64,000 nt of DNA. Origin: FEN-1279 sp964501535 (GTDB taxonomy: Bacteria; Bacteroidota; Ignavibacteria; Tepidaquicellales; Tepidaquicellaceae). The notes under the pieces are model-generated. The model saw only the letters and a list, made by a program, of their open reading frames with translations. It had not been told where the DNA came from and ran no database searches. Both the position numbers and the translations under genes were made by a program. This document shows, one piece after another, positions 25,454-34,677 of the stretch (its first letter is position 1; each line of letters opens with the position of its first letter). The stretch lies in assembly GCA_964501535.1 (NCBI GenBank), contig CAZCSV010000005.1:62001-126000 (forward strand), given 5' to 3'.

Positions 25454-26806
25454 TTAAAGTTTATTCTTAAGATATTCATTAACTTTGCCAATGGATATTC
25501 TTTCCTGAAACATTGTATCCCTGTCCCGGATTGTAACCGTGTTATCTTTCAGTGTATCCGAATCAATAGTAACACAGAATGGTGTTCCACATTCGTCCTG
25601 TCTGCGGTATCTTCTGCCCACGGCTCCCGAATCGTCGTAGAACACTTTAAAATCCTTTCTCAAATCTTCCGTGAGTTTGTGTGCTATTTCGGGCATTCCG
25701 TCGCGGTTTACGAGGGGGAAAATGGCGGTTTTGATTGGTGCGAGTTCGGGATGAAGGCGTAATACGGTTCTGGTTTCTTTTGCAGATGAGCCGTCGAGGT
25801 TTTCTCTGGTTACCTGTTCTTCTTCGTATGCGTTCATTAAGAAAGCCATAAAGCTTCTGGAAGCTCCTGCTGAGGTTTCGATGACGTACGGAATAAATCT
25901 TTCTTTTGTCTGGTCGTCGAAGTATTCTATTTTCTTTCCCGAAAATTCACTGTGTCTTTTCAAATCATAATCTGTTCTGTTATGTATTCCCTCGATTTCG
26001 CCCCAGCCGAAATGAAACTTATATTCGATATCCACGGCGGATTTGGCATAGTGTGCCAGTTTATCGTGAACGTGGATATTCAATTTATCTTGACTGATTC
26101 CGTATTTCACATACCAGCTAATTCTGTTTTCCTTCCAGTATTCGAACCATTTATCATCTTCGCCCGGTTTAATGAAAAACTGCATTTCCATTTGCTCGAA
26201 TTCGCGCGTTCTGTATAAAAAGTTTTTCGTATTGATTTCGTTTCTGAAAGCTTTACCTACCTGTGCAATTCCGAACGGCAGTTTTTGTCTCGAGCATTCT
26301 TTTACATTCAAAAAGTTCACATAAATTCCCTGTGCGGTTTCGGGTCTGAGGTAAACGATTGAATCTTCGTTTTCTATTGCACCGATATAAGATTTAAACA
26401 TTAAATTGAAATTTCTGGCTTCGGTGAATTTTCCTTCCTGCTGGCATTTTATAGCTTTTCTTCCTTTATAAGCTTTATTACCGCATTCAACTTCATCGAG
26501 GATATCGGCTCTGAATCTTGCCTTGCATTCCTTACAGTCGACCATCGGGTCTGTGAAATTTTCCACGTGTCCCGATGCCTCCCAAACTTTCGGGTGCATT
26601 AAAATCGAAGCGTCAATGCCTTCGATATTTTCGCGGTATGTCATATCTTTCCACCATGCTTCTTTCACGTTTTTCAGGAGTTCGACTCCGAGCGGACCGT
26701 AATCCCAGCACCCGTTCAATCCGCCGTATATTTCGGACGACTGGAAAACAAAACCTCTTCTTTTAGCGAGGGAGACGATTTTTTCTGTAATATCTGCTTT
26801 AGCCAA
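25454..26806 (-). CDS. glyS: Glycyl-tRNA synthetase, class II homodimer type
   Basis: The 450-residue enzyme is the eukaryote-like alpha2 GlyRS, not the alpha/beta form. Landmarks are FVFQSSEIYGGLNGCWDYGP near the N-terminus, motif 2 with FRNEINTKNFLYRTREFEQME, and motif 3 with ETSAGASRSFMAF, followed by the anticodon-binding domain (APIKTAIFPLV, GRRYRRQDECGTPFC). Length is normal. It is monocistronic and divergent from the SDR gene. Confidence 0.97.
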   Translation of the reverse strand: MAKADITEKIVSLAKRRGFVFQSSEIYGGLNGCWDYGPLGVELLKNVKEAWWKDMTYRENIEGIDASILMHPKVWEASGHVENFTDPMVDCKECKARFRADILDEVECGNKAYKGRKAIKCQQEGKFTEARNFNLMFKSYIGAIENEDSIVYLRPETAQGIYVNFLNVKECSRQKLPFGIAQVGKAFRNEINTKNFLYRTREFEQMEMQFFIKPGEDDKWFEYWKENRISWYVKYGISQDKLNIHVHDKLAHYAKSAVDIEYKFHFGWGEIEGIHNRTDYDLKRHSEFSGKKIEYFDDQTKERFIPYVIETSAGASRSFMAFLMNAYEEEQVTRENLDGSSAKETRTVLRLHPELAPIKTAIFPLVNRDGMPEIAHKLTEDLRKDFKVFYDDSGAVGRRYRRQDECGTPFCVTIDSDTLKDNTVTIRDRDTMFQERISIGKVNEYLKNKL

Positions 26807-26827
26807 TTTATTTCGATTTAATTTATT

Positions 26828-26856
26828 TAAATAAACAACTAATTTACAAAACTCAA
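26828..26856 (-). promoter_or_regulatory. Candidate promoter for glyS
   Basis: On the minus strand TTGAGT (26856-26851), 17 bp, TATTTA (26833-26828). The -10 lies 22 bp before the glyS ATG. The region is A/T-rich, so a chance match is possible. Confidence 0.4.
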
Positions 26857-26943
26857 TTTAAAATATTAATGCAAATAGTAACAATTTTGGGAAATGTATC
26901 TTTTTAAGTATGTTTTCCGTATGTTTTAAAAAAAGAGTTCACA

Positions 26944-27660
26944 ATGAAAAAATATATAATAATAGGAGCGACATCCGGAATAGGGAAAGAGCTCGCTAAG
27001 ATTTATTCTTCGCAAGGATGCAAAGTTGGGATTACAGGCAGGCGAGAAAATCTTTTGCAGGAATTAAAAAAAGAAAATCCCGATTTATATTTTGTTAAAT
27101 CATTCGATATTTCTATTCCGTTCGAAAACAGCAAACATCTCGAAGCACTGGTGAGTGAACTTGGTGGAGTCGATTTGATAGTGATTAGTTCAGGTGTAGG
27201 TTTTCCTAATGAAGAACTCGATTTTAAAATTGAAAAAGACACTTTTAATACCAACATAATCGGTGTTACTGAAATTGCAGACTGGGCATATAATTATTTC
27301 AGGAAGCAGGGCAGCGGTCAAATTGCATTTATTACATCCGTTGCCGGGATGAGAGGCGGGAGGTTTAATCCTGCTTATTCGGCATCAAAGGCATTTCAGA
27401 TAAATTACTGTGAAGGATTGAGAGCGAAAGCAAAAAAATCTAAATTACCGATTTATGTTACCGATATCAGGCCGGGATTTGTGGATACGGCAATGGCAAA
27501 ATCTCCGAATAAATTCTGGGTTGCTTCGCCCGAAAAAGCCGCACGTCAAATATATTCAGCTCTGAACAAAAAAAAGAAAATCGCATACATTACAAAGCGA
27601 TGGATTATTTTCGCATATATAATGAAGTTATTACCGAAATGGGTATTTGACAGGATTTAA
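26944..27660 (+). CDS. Short-chain dehydrogenase/reductase
   Basis: This is a classical SDR of 238 residues that should use NAD(P)H. The dinucleotide-binding glycine motif is GATSGIGKE (residues 8-16), followed by GITGRRE, where the Arg pair after the second strand favours NADPH. The catalytic YSASK motif sits near residue 147, with the upstream ITSVAGMRGG serine region. The C-terminus has a hydrophobic, basic stretch (ITKRWIIFAYIMKLLPKWVFDRI), which could associate with membranes. The substrate is unknown. It is probably transcribed alone, although the AlkD-like gene follows by 55 bp. Confidence 0.85.
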   Translation: MKKYIIIGATSGIGKELAKIYSSQGCKVGITGRRENLLQELKKENPDLYFVKSFDISIPFENSKHLEALVSELGGVDLIVISSGVGFPNEELDFKIEKDTFNTNIIGVTEIADWAYNYFRKQGSGQIAFITSVAGMRGGRFNPAYSASKAFQINYCEGLRAKAKKSKLPIYVTDIRPGFVDTAMAKSPNKFWVASPEKAARQIYSALNKKKKIAYITKRWIIFAYIMKLLPKWVFDRI

Positions 27661-27715
27661 TGAGCGGTAAAAAGTAAAAGGATTCTTTTCAGGATAAAAT
27701 TTTAATTATTTAGAA

Positions 27716-28411
27716 ATGGAAAAAAGATTTGAAAAGGAAACGGAGAAAATCAAGAATTACCTTGAGCCGATTGGCAATGAAAAAAACAGGGAAGGGATGA
27801 AGCGTTTTGGGATACAGTTTAAAGAAGCATATGGTGTGAATATTCCCGTTTTACGTAAGCTTGCAAAGGAGTATAAGGGAAATCACGAGCTTGCACTGGA
27901 ACTCTGGGAGACAAAAATACACGAACTGATGCTTCTTGCAATATTCATTGATGATTATAAACAGGTTACTTTGAAGCAGATGGACAAGTGGGTAAAGGAT
28001 TTTTCATCCTGGGACATATGCGACCAGTGCTGCAGTAACCTCTTTGACAAGACACTGTATGCATTTGACAAGATATTCGAATGGAGCGGAAAGAAGGAAG
28101 AATTTGTCAAGCGTGCCGGTTTTGTATTGATAGCAACAATGTCGGTTCACAATAAAAAGCTTGATGATGAAGTGTTCCTTGAATTTTTTCCGCTTTTGGA
28201 AAGGGAGGCATATGACGAAAGGAATTTCGTAAAGAAAGCGGTTAACTGGGCATTGCGGCAGGTCGGCAAGAGGAGTAAATACCTGTTCGATGAAGCAATA
28301 AAAGTTGCCGAGAGAATTTCGCGGCAGGATTCAAAATCCGCAAAATGGATTGCTGCGGATGCATTAAGAGAGTTCAGGAATAAAAAAGATATCTACTGGA
28401 AGAAAAGGTGA
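27716..28411 (+). CDS. DNA alkylation repair protein, AlkD-like HEAT-repeat glycosylase family
   Basis: The 231-residue all-helical protein matches the AlkD/DNA alkylation repair family, which folds as HEAT-like repeats and removes bulky or cationic N3/N7-alkylated bases. Recognisable phrases are GMKRFGIQFKEAYGVNIPVLRKLAK, ELMLLAIFIDD, WVKDFSSWDICDQCC, and NFVKKAVNWALRQVGKR. The aromatic and aspartate in SSWDICD occupy the place where AlkD has its catalytic aspartate. The start at ATG 27716 gives a normal length. A 9-bp repeat array follows and separates it from convergent fcl. Confidence 0.88.
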   Translation: MEKRFEKETEKIKNYLEPIGNEKNREGMKRFGIQFKEAYGVNIPVLRKLAKEYKGNHELALELWETKIHELMLLAIFIDDYKQVTLKQMDKWVKDFSSWDICDQCCSNLFDKTLYAFDKIFEWSGKKEEFVKRAGFVLIATMSVHNKKLDDEVFLEFFPLLEREAYDERNFVKKAVNWALRQVGKRSKYLFDEAIKVAERISRQDSKSAKWIAADALREFRNKKDIYWKKR

Positions 28412-28430
28412 CTGTACTATATTTCGTTAG

Positions 28431-28502
28431 GTTTATAAAGTTTGTAAAGGCAGTGAAATTTAATTACTTTACGAACTATACAAACTTTAAAAACTTTGTA
28501 AC
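28431..28502. repeat. Opposed decayed 9-bp repeats at a convergent junction
   Basis: GTTTATAAAGTTTGTAAAG (28431-28449) is followed by CTTTACGAAC...CAAACTTTAAAAACTTTG (28467-28499), the same 9-bp family in opposite orientation, so the transcript can fold into an imperfect hairpin. It separates convergent alkD and fcl, like the array at 2208. Confidence 0.65.
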
Positions 28503-28506
28503 TTCT

Positions 28507-29451
28507 TTAGACTTGCAATTTAAAATCCACTTTGATTACATCTTTTAGTCCCTGCTCGAATGGGCGGGGTTTATATTCAGGCATAATCGTTAACAAATAC
28601 GATATATCGGTTCGCTTTTCATACATGCCATCAGGTTTGGATGTATCCCATTTTATTTCTCCTTCAAAGCCGATGATTTTTTGAGCAATTTCAACATATT
28701 CTTTAATCGAGTAATCGAAACCGGTTCCGATATTAACAATTTCGGGTTTATTATAATTTTTCATCAAGTAAATCAGGGCATCGGCACAATCATCAACGTA
28801 AAGGGCTTCGCGTCTTGGTTTTCCTGTTCCCCAAAATGTTGGCGGTTCTCCGCTTTTTTTTGCATTCAACATTTTGATGACCAATGCGGCAATGAAATGA
28901 CCTGTTTCAACATTATAGTTATCGTTCGGACCATACATATTAGTAGGCATAACGGCAATAGCGTTAATTCCGTACTGCATACGGTAAAGCTGGCATCCGA
29001 CGATTCCCATTCCTTTAGCAACCGCATAACCTTTGTTCGTATCTTCGAGAGGTCCCGTCATAAATCTGTTTTCGTTTATCGGTTGAGGATTTTCTTTAGG
29101 GTAAATACATGTGGAGCCTGTAAAGAGCAGTTTTGTTTTTGGTGAATAATTTTTCAGAGCTTCCAGCACATGGAGTATCATCAATGCGTTTTGATAGAGA
29201 AAATCCGCCTGCCGGGTATTATTTGCCTGTATTCCGCCGACGAGACCTGCAACCATAAATGCATAATCTGGTTTTTCTTCCCTGAAGAATTCGTTTACTC
29301 TTTCCTGATTCAGCAGGTCGCATCTGTCGCCTTTCGAGACTGTAGTTATATTTACATATCCCTGTTTATTAAGTCTTCGAACCACGGAGCTCCCGAGCAT
29401 TCCGTTCCCACCCAATACGACAATTTTGCTTTTTAATTCCATTTGTTTCAA
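28507..29451 (-). CDS. fcl: GDP-L-fucose synthase
   Basis: The 314-residue extended SDR completes GDP-L-fucose synthesis from GDP-4-keto-6-deoxymannose with NADPH. It has GGNGMLGSSVVRRL (residues 14-27) for the cofactor, the LLFTGSTCIYPKENPQPI region with the conserved serine and cysteine, the catalytic YAVAK pair, and PTNMYGPNDNYN typical of the family. No gmd gene is adjacent. The product would feed surface polysaccharide or glycoprotein synthesis. The alternative start codon two residues upstream of MELKSK makes little difference. Confidence 0.92.
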   Translation of the reverse strand: MKQMELKSKIVVLGGNGMLGSSVVRRLNKQGYVNITTVSKGDRCDLLNQERVNEFFREEKPDYAFMVAGLVGGIQANNTRQADFLYQNALMILHVLEALKNYSPKTKLLFTGSTCIYPKENPQPINENRFMTGPLEDTNKGYAVAKGMGIVGCQLYRMQYGINAIAVMPTNMYGPNDNYNVETGHFIAALVIKMLNAKKSGEPPTFWGTGKPRREALYVDDCADALIYLMKNYNKPEIVNIGTGFDYSIKEYVEIAQKIIGFEGEIKWDTSKPDGMYEKRTDISYLLTIMPEYKPRPFEQGLKDVIKVDFKLQV

Positions 29452-29545
29452 ATTTTTTATAAATATAGTTTTTTTAATGGAAAGTTATAAGGTTATAAAG
29501 TTTTTAAAGTATTTGAATTTTATATCCATATAATCTTTAAGAATT

Positions 29546-30961
29546 TTATAACACAAGTATTTTTCTCTCCGTCATTTCCTCGATAGCATATTTAATTCCT
29601 TCTTTTCCGATACCGGATTGTTTTACACCTCCGTATGGCATTGAATCCATTCTGTAGGTCGGGACATCGTTAATAACGACTCCGCCCGATTCAATATTTT
29701 CATAAGCATAAAAAGCATTCTTAATATTATTTGTAAATACACCTGCCTGCAATCCGAAATCAGAATTACTTATTTCTTCGGTGGCTTTTTTAAAGTCACT
29801 AAATTCATTCAGTGTAAGCAACGGCGCAAATACTTCCTTTGCGTTTATATTACAATTTCTGTTTGCATTCGAAACAACAGTGGGTTCGAGTATTGCGACA
29901 CATCTTTTTCCGCCGCAGAGAATTTTTCCGTCCGATTCTTTTATCCATTTCTCTGCCCGTATTGCTTCGGTTTCATTTATCATCGGACCTACCAGGGTAT
30001 CTTCATTAAAAGGATTTCCGAATTTTATTTTCTTCGTTTCTTCGAGAAGAAGTATTTCGAATTCCTTGAAAATATTTTTATGGACAAATACCCTCTGCAC
30101 CGAAATACAGCTCTGTCCGGCATGTGCAAAAGCACCGACTGTGATTTTAGATGCTGCTGTTTTCAAATCCGTTCCTTCATCCACTATTACTCCGGCATTG
30201 CCGCCGAGCTCAAGGGAGATTTTCTGCATATCAAGTTTTTTCTTCATTGACCATCCCACGGCAGGGCTACCCGTAAAGCTTACCATTTTAATTCTTTTGT
30301 CGGAAATAAATTTTTCTATTTCTCTGCCTGATGAAGTTACCACATTCACAGGGCAGAAATCGAGACCGTTTTCTTCCGAGGCTTCCTTAATTATTTTTCC
30401 GATTTCGAGACCGCAGCATAGAGAAGCTGAAGCGGGTTTTAGTAAAACAACATTTCCGGATGCAAGGGCGGGGGAGATTTTATGCGCGACAAGGTTTACG
30501 GGAAAATTCCAGGGTGTTATTGCTAAAATCACACCGAGAGGAAATCTTTTGACTATTCCGAATTTTCCTTCCGAGCCTTTCAGCTGGTCGAGCTGTATTG
30601 TTTCACCGTTAATTCTTCGAGCTTCTTCGGCTCCGGTTTGAAAAGTGAAAATTGCTCTGTCGACTTCGATTCTGGAAAGTTTTATCGGTTTACCGGTTTC
30701 GAGAGTCAGCAAATACGCAAGTTCTTCTTTCTTTTGCTTAATTTTATTAGCTATTGAATGTAAGATTTCAGCTTTAACATAAGCAGGGGTATTTTTATAT
30801 TCCGGAAAAACAGATACAAGATAATTTAAAGAATCATTAATATTTTCCGAATTGGTTTTGCATACCTGCTTTACAACTTCTGATGAATAAGGATTAATAA
30901 TATTTACGGTTTCTTCCGAAGAAACGAATTCACTTTTAATTAAAAATTTTTCTTTTTCCAT
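29546..30961 (-). CDS. Aldehyde dehydrogenase family, NADP-GAPDH/lactaldehyde-like
   Basis: This NAD(P)+-dependent enzyme of 471 residues oxidises an aldehyde to its acid. The nucleotide-binding segment ITPWNFPVNLVAHK and FTGSPAVGWSMK, the general-base glutamate in LELGGNAGVIV, and the nucleophilic cysteine in HAGQSCISVQRV are all present. The short length and N-terminus resemble the bacterial branch including lactaldehyde and non-phosphorylating glyceraldehyde-3-phosphate dehydrogenases. Fucose metabolism also yields lactaldehyde, but fcl next door is a biosynthetic gene, so no pathway can be inferred. The divergent secG gene shares the 197-bp upstream region. Confidence 0.87.
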   Translation of the reverse strand: MEKEKFLIKSEFVSSEETVNIINPYSSEVVKQVCKTNSENINDSLNYLVSVFPEYKNTPAYVKAEILHSIANKIKQKKEELAYLLTLETGKPIKLSRIEVDRAIFTFQTGAEEARRINGETIQLDQLKGSEGKFGIVKRFPLGVILAITPWNFPVNLVAHKISPALASGNVVLLKPASASLCCGLEIGKIIKEASEENGLDFCPVNVVTSSGREIEKFISDKRIKMVSFTGSPAVGWSMKKKLDMQKISLELGGNAGVIVDEGTDLKTAASKITVGAFAHAGQSCISVQRVFVHKNIFKEFEILLLEETKKIKFGNPFNEDTLVGPMINETEAIRAEKWIKESDGKILCGGKRCVAILEPTVVSNANRNCNINAKEVFAPLLTLNEFSDFKKATEEISNSDFGLQAGVFTNNIKNAFYAYENIESGGVVINDVPTYRMDSMPYGGVKQSGIGKEGIKYAIEEMTERKILVL

Positions 30962-31158
30962 TACGAATAATTTAATTAGAGTTAAATTAAATATTTATTT
31001 AATATAATTCCGTGCAAAATTGAGGGATATATGGACACATTTTAATAATTAGCCACATTGAAATACATTTACTTAATATATAATATATAATGATTTATTG
31101 ATTATATCACTATAAACTGACTTGAATTTATGTTTAATGAGAAGTATTTTTAACGTCT

Positions 31159-31548
31159 ATGATTACATTTACAATTGCAATATTAGTAATAGTTTGCATT
31201 CTTTTGATGGTTGTGGTATTAATGCAGGCATCCAAAGGAGGCGGGCTATCCGGTTTGGTAGGTGGGTCCGGTGTATCCACAATGTTCGGGGCAAGGAGAA
31301 CGTCGGATTTCTTATCGAAATCGACAATAGTACTTGCTGTAATATTCATGCTTGGGGCACTTTTATTAAACATATACATCAGTAAAAGCGGACAAAGTGT
31401 AGAAAGTATAATACAAAAGAACAGTCAGGAACAGCAAATGCCTCAGAGAACGCCTGTTACACCACCGACGCAGCAGACACCGGGCGGTGAGCAGAATAAT
31501 CAGGGAAATACGGGAGAAAATAATCAACAACAAAATAATACTCCTTAA
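31159..31548 (+). CDS. secG: Preprotein translocase subunit SecG
   Basis: The 129-residue SecG assists SecYEG. It has two hydrophobic segments (about 2-22 and 52-72) joined by the conserved MQASKGGGLSGLVGGSGVSTMFGARR loop, of which QASKGGGLSG is diagnostic. The C-terminus is a Gln/Asn/Pro-rich low-complexity tail (QQTPGGEQNNQGN), common in this lineage. It starts a plus-strand run; the next gene begins with TTG 5 nt after its stop. Confidence 0.93.
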   Translation: MITFTIAILVIVCILLMVVVLMQASKGGGLSGLVGGSGVSTMFGARRTSDFLSKSTIVLAVIFMLGALLLNIYISKSGQSVESIIQKNSQEQQMPQRTPVTPPTQQTPGGEQNNQGNTGENNQQQNNTP

Positions 31549-31553
31549 CTAAA

Positions 31554-32210
31554 TTGAGATTCCCGAAAGAGTTTATCGAACTAAAATCGAGCATCTTGTT
31601 AAAACGGGATGCTTTTTTTATTTTGTTATTCGTCTCAATGATTATATATACAGGTTTTTCAAGGGAGGCGAAATCACAATCTCTTTTGCAAAAATTCGAT
31701 ATAAGTTATTTGAAATACGATTCGTTGAAAGCCGGGGAAATATTAAAAGACACAACCATTAAGAAAAGATCTAAAGATACAGAAGAGAAAAAAAATGTAA
31801 AATTCGAGATGAAGAAATCTCCTTGGAAAGCGGTGTTGTTGTCTGCGGTATTACCCGGGCTGGGGCAGTTTTACAACGAATCATACTGGAAGCTGCCGAT
31901 TGTGGCGGTTGTAGGCGGTTCGCTGGCATATTATTTCTTCCACAATAACAGCTTATATCTTGATTACAGAGACCTTTATGCAAGTTCGCAGACGGCAGAG
32001 AATCCATACGGGGACGAACGATACAAGAGGTTAAGGGAATCATATCGGGATACACGTGATCAGAACCTTTTATATTTTATGTTGTTTTATCTGGTTAACA
32101 TTGCGGATGCATATGTAGATGCGCATTTATATGATTTTAATGTTTCGAGCAAGATAAAATTAGAGGTGATGAAAAAAAATAATTTTATGAATTTAAAAAT
32201 AAACTTTTAG
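31554..32210 (+). CDS. DUF5683 membrane protein
   Basis: The 218-residue protein has an N-terminal hydrophobic segment (about 20-35) that may be an uncleaved signal, a charged linker, and the DUF5683 core KKSPWKAVLLSAVLPGLGQFYNESYWKLP (starting near residue 85; it continues after this), then LAYYFF and a C-terminal NIADAYVDAHLYDFNVS. Members occur in Bacteroidota and look like small membrane assembly factors; no function is established. The start is TTG at 31554, the only start near the secG stop; the same MRFPK opening occurs at 17090. It is followed by asnS after 27 bp. Confidence 0.82.
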   Translation: MRFPKEFIELKSSILLKRDAFFILLFVSMIIYTGFSREAKSQSLLQKFDISYLKYDSLKAGEILKDTTIKKRSKDTEEKKNVKFEMKKSPWKAVLLSAVLPGLGQFYNESYWKLPIVAVVGGSLAYYFFHNNSLYLDYRDLYASSQTAENPYGDERYKRLRESYRDTRDQNLLYFMLFYLVNIADAYVDAHLYDFNVSSKIKLEVMKKNNFMNLKINF

Positions 32211-32237
32211 TATTTCAATAATCATTAATAATTAATT

Positions 32238-33572
32238 ATGTGGGTATACATTGAAAAAATTTCGCAGTATGTAGGAAAGGAAGTAACGATAAAGGGCTGG
32301 CTTTACAACATCCGCTCTTCGGGCAAGCTTATGTTTCCTGAGCTAAGGGACGGGACAGGTTTAATACAGGGAGTCGTATCAAAGAAAGAGGTCTCTGAAA
32401 AGGTGTGGGATGATTTTTCCAAACTTACACAGGAATCATCGGTAATTGTCAAGGGAATCGTATCAAAGCATCCGAAAAAAGAAAACGTATATGAGTTACA
32501 GATAAGCGATATAGATGTTGTTCAGATTTCCGCGCCGTATCCCATAACGCCCAAAGAGCATGGTATTGAATTCCTTGCTGATAAAAGGCATTTATGGATT
32601 CGTTCTCCGAGACAAGTATCAATCCTGAGAGTAAGGAATGAAATCATTCAGTCTATACGCGAATACATGTACAACAACGGTTTCATTTTATTCGATACCC
32701 CGATATTCACGCCGAATGCATGCGAAGGTACATCGACGCTTTTTGCGACTGATTATTTCGATTTAGGGAAAGCATATCTTTCGCAGTCCGGGCAGCTATA
32801 CGCGGAATCCGGAGCAATGGCACTGGGGAAAGTATACACACTTGGACCGACATTCCGCGCTGAATATTCAATGACACGCCGTCACATAACAGAATTCTGG
32901 ATGATGGAGCCCGAGATGGCATATTTCGATTTAAATGATGATATGGATATGATTGAGGATTTCCTCGAATATGTTGTTCAGAGAGTTATAAAAAATAAAT
33001 CGAGTGAACTGGAAATATTACAGCGTGATATAACGAAATTAGAAAAGGTAAAAAAACCGTTCCCAAGGATAACATATGATGAAGCGGTAGAGATATTGCG
33101 GAAGAAGGATATACCATTAATTAGAAAAACGGCTAACGGTGAAGAGCACATAAGACCGTTTCCGTGGGGTGAAGATTTCGGGGCACCGCACGAGGAAGCT
33201 ATTGTAGAAGATTTTGACAAGCCTGTTATGGTTCACCGCTGGCCTGCTCATGCGAAGGCTTTTTACATGAAACGCGACACTGAAAATCAGGAGGTTGCGC
33301 TCGGGGTGGATGTGCTTGCACCGGAAGGTTTCGGAGAAATAATAGGCGGTTCGGAGAGGGAAGATAATCTCGATTATTTACTCGAAAGAATAAAGGAGCA
33401 TAAGCTGCCGATGGAAGAATTCCAGTGGTATCTCGATTTAAGAAGGTACGGAAGCGTTCCTCATTCGGGATTTGGACTTGGAATAGAGAGACTTGTGAGC
33501 TGGATTTGTAATCTCGAACACATAAGAGAAGCGATACCTTTTGCAAGGCGACCGAACAGAATAAGACCTTAA
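32238..33572 (+). CDS. asnS: Asparaginyl-tRNA synthetase
   Basis: The 444-residue class IIb enzyme has an N-terminal OB-fold anticodon domain (VTIKGWLYNIRSSGKLMFPELRDG), motif 2 FRAEYSMTRRHITEFWMMEPE and motif 3 GFGLGIERLVSWI. The sequence is AsnRS rather than AspRS or the archaeal/discriminating type, based on SMTRRHITEFWM and the absence of the bacterial AspRS GAD insertion. It charges tRNA-Asn directly. It is preceded by DUF5683 and followed, after a decayed 9-bp-type repeat, by the NYN protein. Confidence 0.95.
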   Translation: MWVYIEKISQYVGKEVTIKGWLYNIRSSGKLMFPELRDGTGLIQGVVSKKEVSEKVWDDFSKLTQESSVIVKGIVSKHPKKENVYELQISDIDVVQISAPYPITPKEHGIEFLADKRHLWIRSPRQVSILRVRNEIIQSIREYMYNNGFILFDTPIFTPNACEGTSTLFATDYFDLGKAYLSQSGQLYAESGAMALGKVYTLGPTFRAEYSMTRRHITEFWMMEPEMAYFDLNDDMDMIEDFLEYVVQRVIKNKSSELEILQRDITKLEKVKKPFPRITYDEAVEILRKKDIPLIRKTANGEEHIRPFPWGEDFGAPHEEAIVEDFDKPVMVHRWPAHAKAFYMKRDTENQEVALGVDVLAPEGFGEIIGGSEREDNLDYLLERIKEHKLPMEEFQWYLDLRRYGSVPHSGFGLGIERLVSWICNLEHIREAIPFARRPNRIRP

Positions 33573-33612
33573 AATTTATAAGATTTATGAAGTTCTTAAA
33601 GTCTTTAGAGAA

Positions 33613-34077
33613 ATGAAGACGATAATAATAGATTCGAATAATTTAATTCACAAGGTTTTAGAATTTAAAAGATTATTTTCTGAAAATCCCGAAACTGCTC
33701 AGCACACCCTGATAGAATCGGTAAAATCGAAAGTCAGAAAAAATTGCAATCCGGTTTTTGTATTTGACGGTTTCGGAAACATAAAAAGAAATAATGTGGA
33801 ATATTCGGGAAAGCAATCTGCAGACGATGTAATAAAAAAATATATCGAGGAAAATTATGAAAAGAAATCATTAATGATAGTGTCATCGGACTTGGGAATA
33901 ACAAGACTGGCAAGGGTTTGCGGGTGCGAAGTAAAAAAATCCGAGGAATTCTGGAAAGAACTGAATCCTTCCCCTTTAAAGGGAAAAAATATTAATCAGT
34001 TGCTGTATAAAGACGGGGAGAAGCCGGACAGAATAAGTAAAAAAGAATTGGAAGAATTTAAAAAGTATTTTACTTAA
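33613..34077 (+). CDS. NYN/YacP-like PIN-fold RNase candidate
   Basis: The 154-residue protein begins MKTIIIDSNNLIHKVLE, has VFVFDGFGN near residue 50, and LMIVSSDLGITRLAR near residue 85, an order typical of the YacP/NYN RNase family, which cleaves RNA in the PIN-fold manner. The acidic residues Asp7, Asp53 and Asp93 could bind metal. It sits in a plus-strand run with an HD-domain gene 17 bp downstream. Function in RNA decay or processing is inferred from the fold only. Confidence 0.72.
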   Translation: MKTIIIDSNNLIHKVLEFKRLFSENPETAQHTLIESVKSKVRKNCNPVFVFDGFGNIKRNNVEYSGKQSADDVIKKYIEENYEKKSLMIVSSDLGITRLARVCGCEVKKSEEFWKELNPSPLKGKNINQLLYKDGEKPDRISKKELEEFKKYFT

Positions 34078-34094
34078 CTTGTTAAAATTCGCTA

Positions 34095-34640
34095 ATGGAT
34101 AATATAATTGAAAAATCTCACGAACTTCTGAATAAATATATACAGAATATAAATCTTCGTAAGCATTGTTATGCGGTCGAGTCCTGTATGCGGTATTATG
34201 CGAGGAAGTTCGGTGAGAGCGAGGATTATTGGGCATCTGCGGGATTGCTTCACGATTTGGATTGGGAATTATATCCCGACACACATCCGAACACTGCAGT
34301 TCCGATTTTAAGAGAAGCAGGTTTTGATGAATCATTCATAAAGATAATTTTAAGCCATGCCTATCCCGAGAGGACAGCCGAGCCCAGGGATTCACAAATA
34401 AAAAAATATTTGTTTGCATGCGATGAAATAACCGGATTCGTGGTAGCATACGGATTAATGAAGCCGGGAGGGATAAAAGATGTTGAGCCGCGAGGTGTAA
34501 TAAAAAAAATGAAGGATAAGGCTTTTGCGAGGACCGTGAACAGAGATGACATAAAACTGGGAGCAGAAGAAATCGGAATGGATCTATCCGAGCACATACA
34601 AAACGTAATAGATGCACTAAAAAATGATAAAAGGTTATGA
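34095..34640 (+). CDS. HD-domain protein
   Basis: The 181-residue protein is all-helical with the HD signature: first His in KHCYAVESCM, then GLLHDLDWELYPDTHP and a later SHAYPE, which together give the H...HD...D metal pattern. Such proteins hydrolyse phosphoester or nucleotide substrates. The long ACDEITGFVVAYGLMKPGG stretch is family-specific. The gene is 17 bp after the NYN gene and 37 bp before an ABC ATPase; no substrate can be named. Confidence 0.78.
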   Translation: MDNIIEKSHELLNKYIQNINLRKHCYAVESCMRYYARKFGESEDYWASAGLLHDLDWELYPDTHPNTAVPILREAGFDESFIKIILSHAYPERTAEPRDSQIKKYLFACDEITGFVVAYGLMKPGGIKDVEPRGVIKKMKDKAFARTVNRDDIKLGAEEIGMDLSEHIQNVIDALKNDKRL

Positions 34641-34677
34641 TACATTTATTGGTTTACAAATTTAAATTTGAAAAAAG

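Noticed and set aside
29781..30641. 286-codon plus-strand open frame opposite the aldehyde dehydrogenase
   Set aside because: Antisense shadow of a full-length enzyme with all catalytic residues; composition is serine/phenylalanine-rich as expected from a reversed frame.
30962..31158. Divergent promoters between the aldehyde dehydrogenase and secG
   Set aside because: Several TTGNNN/TATTTT-like pairs can be drawn in this very A/T-rich gap; none stands out enough to list.
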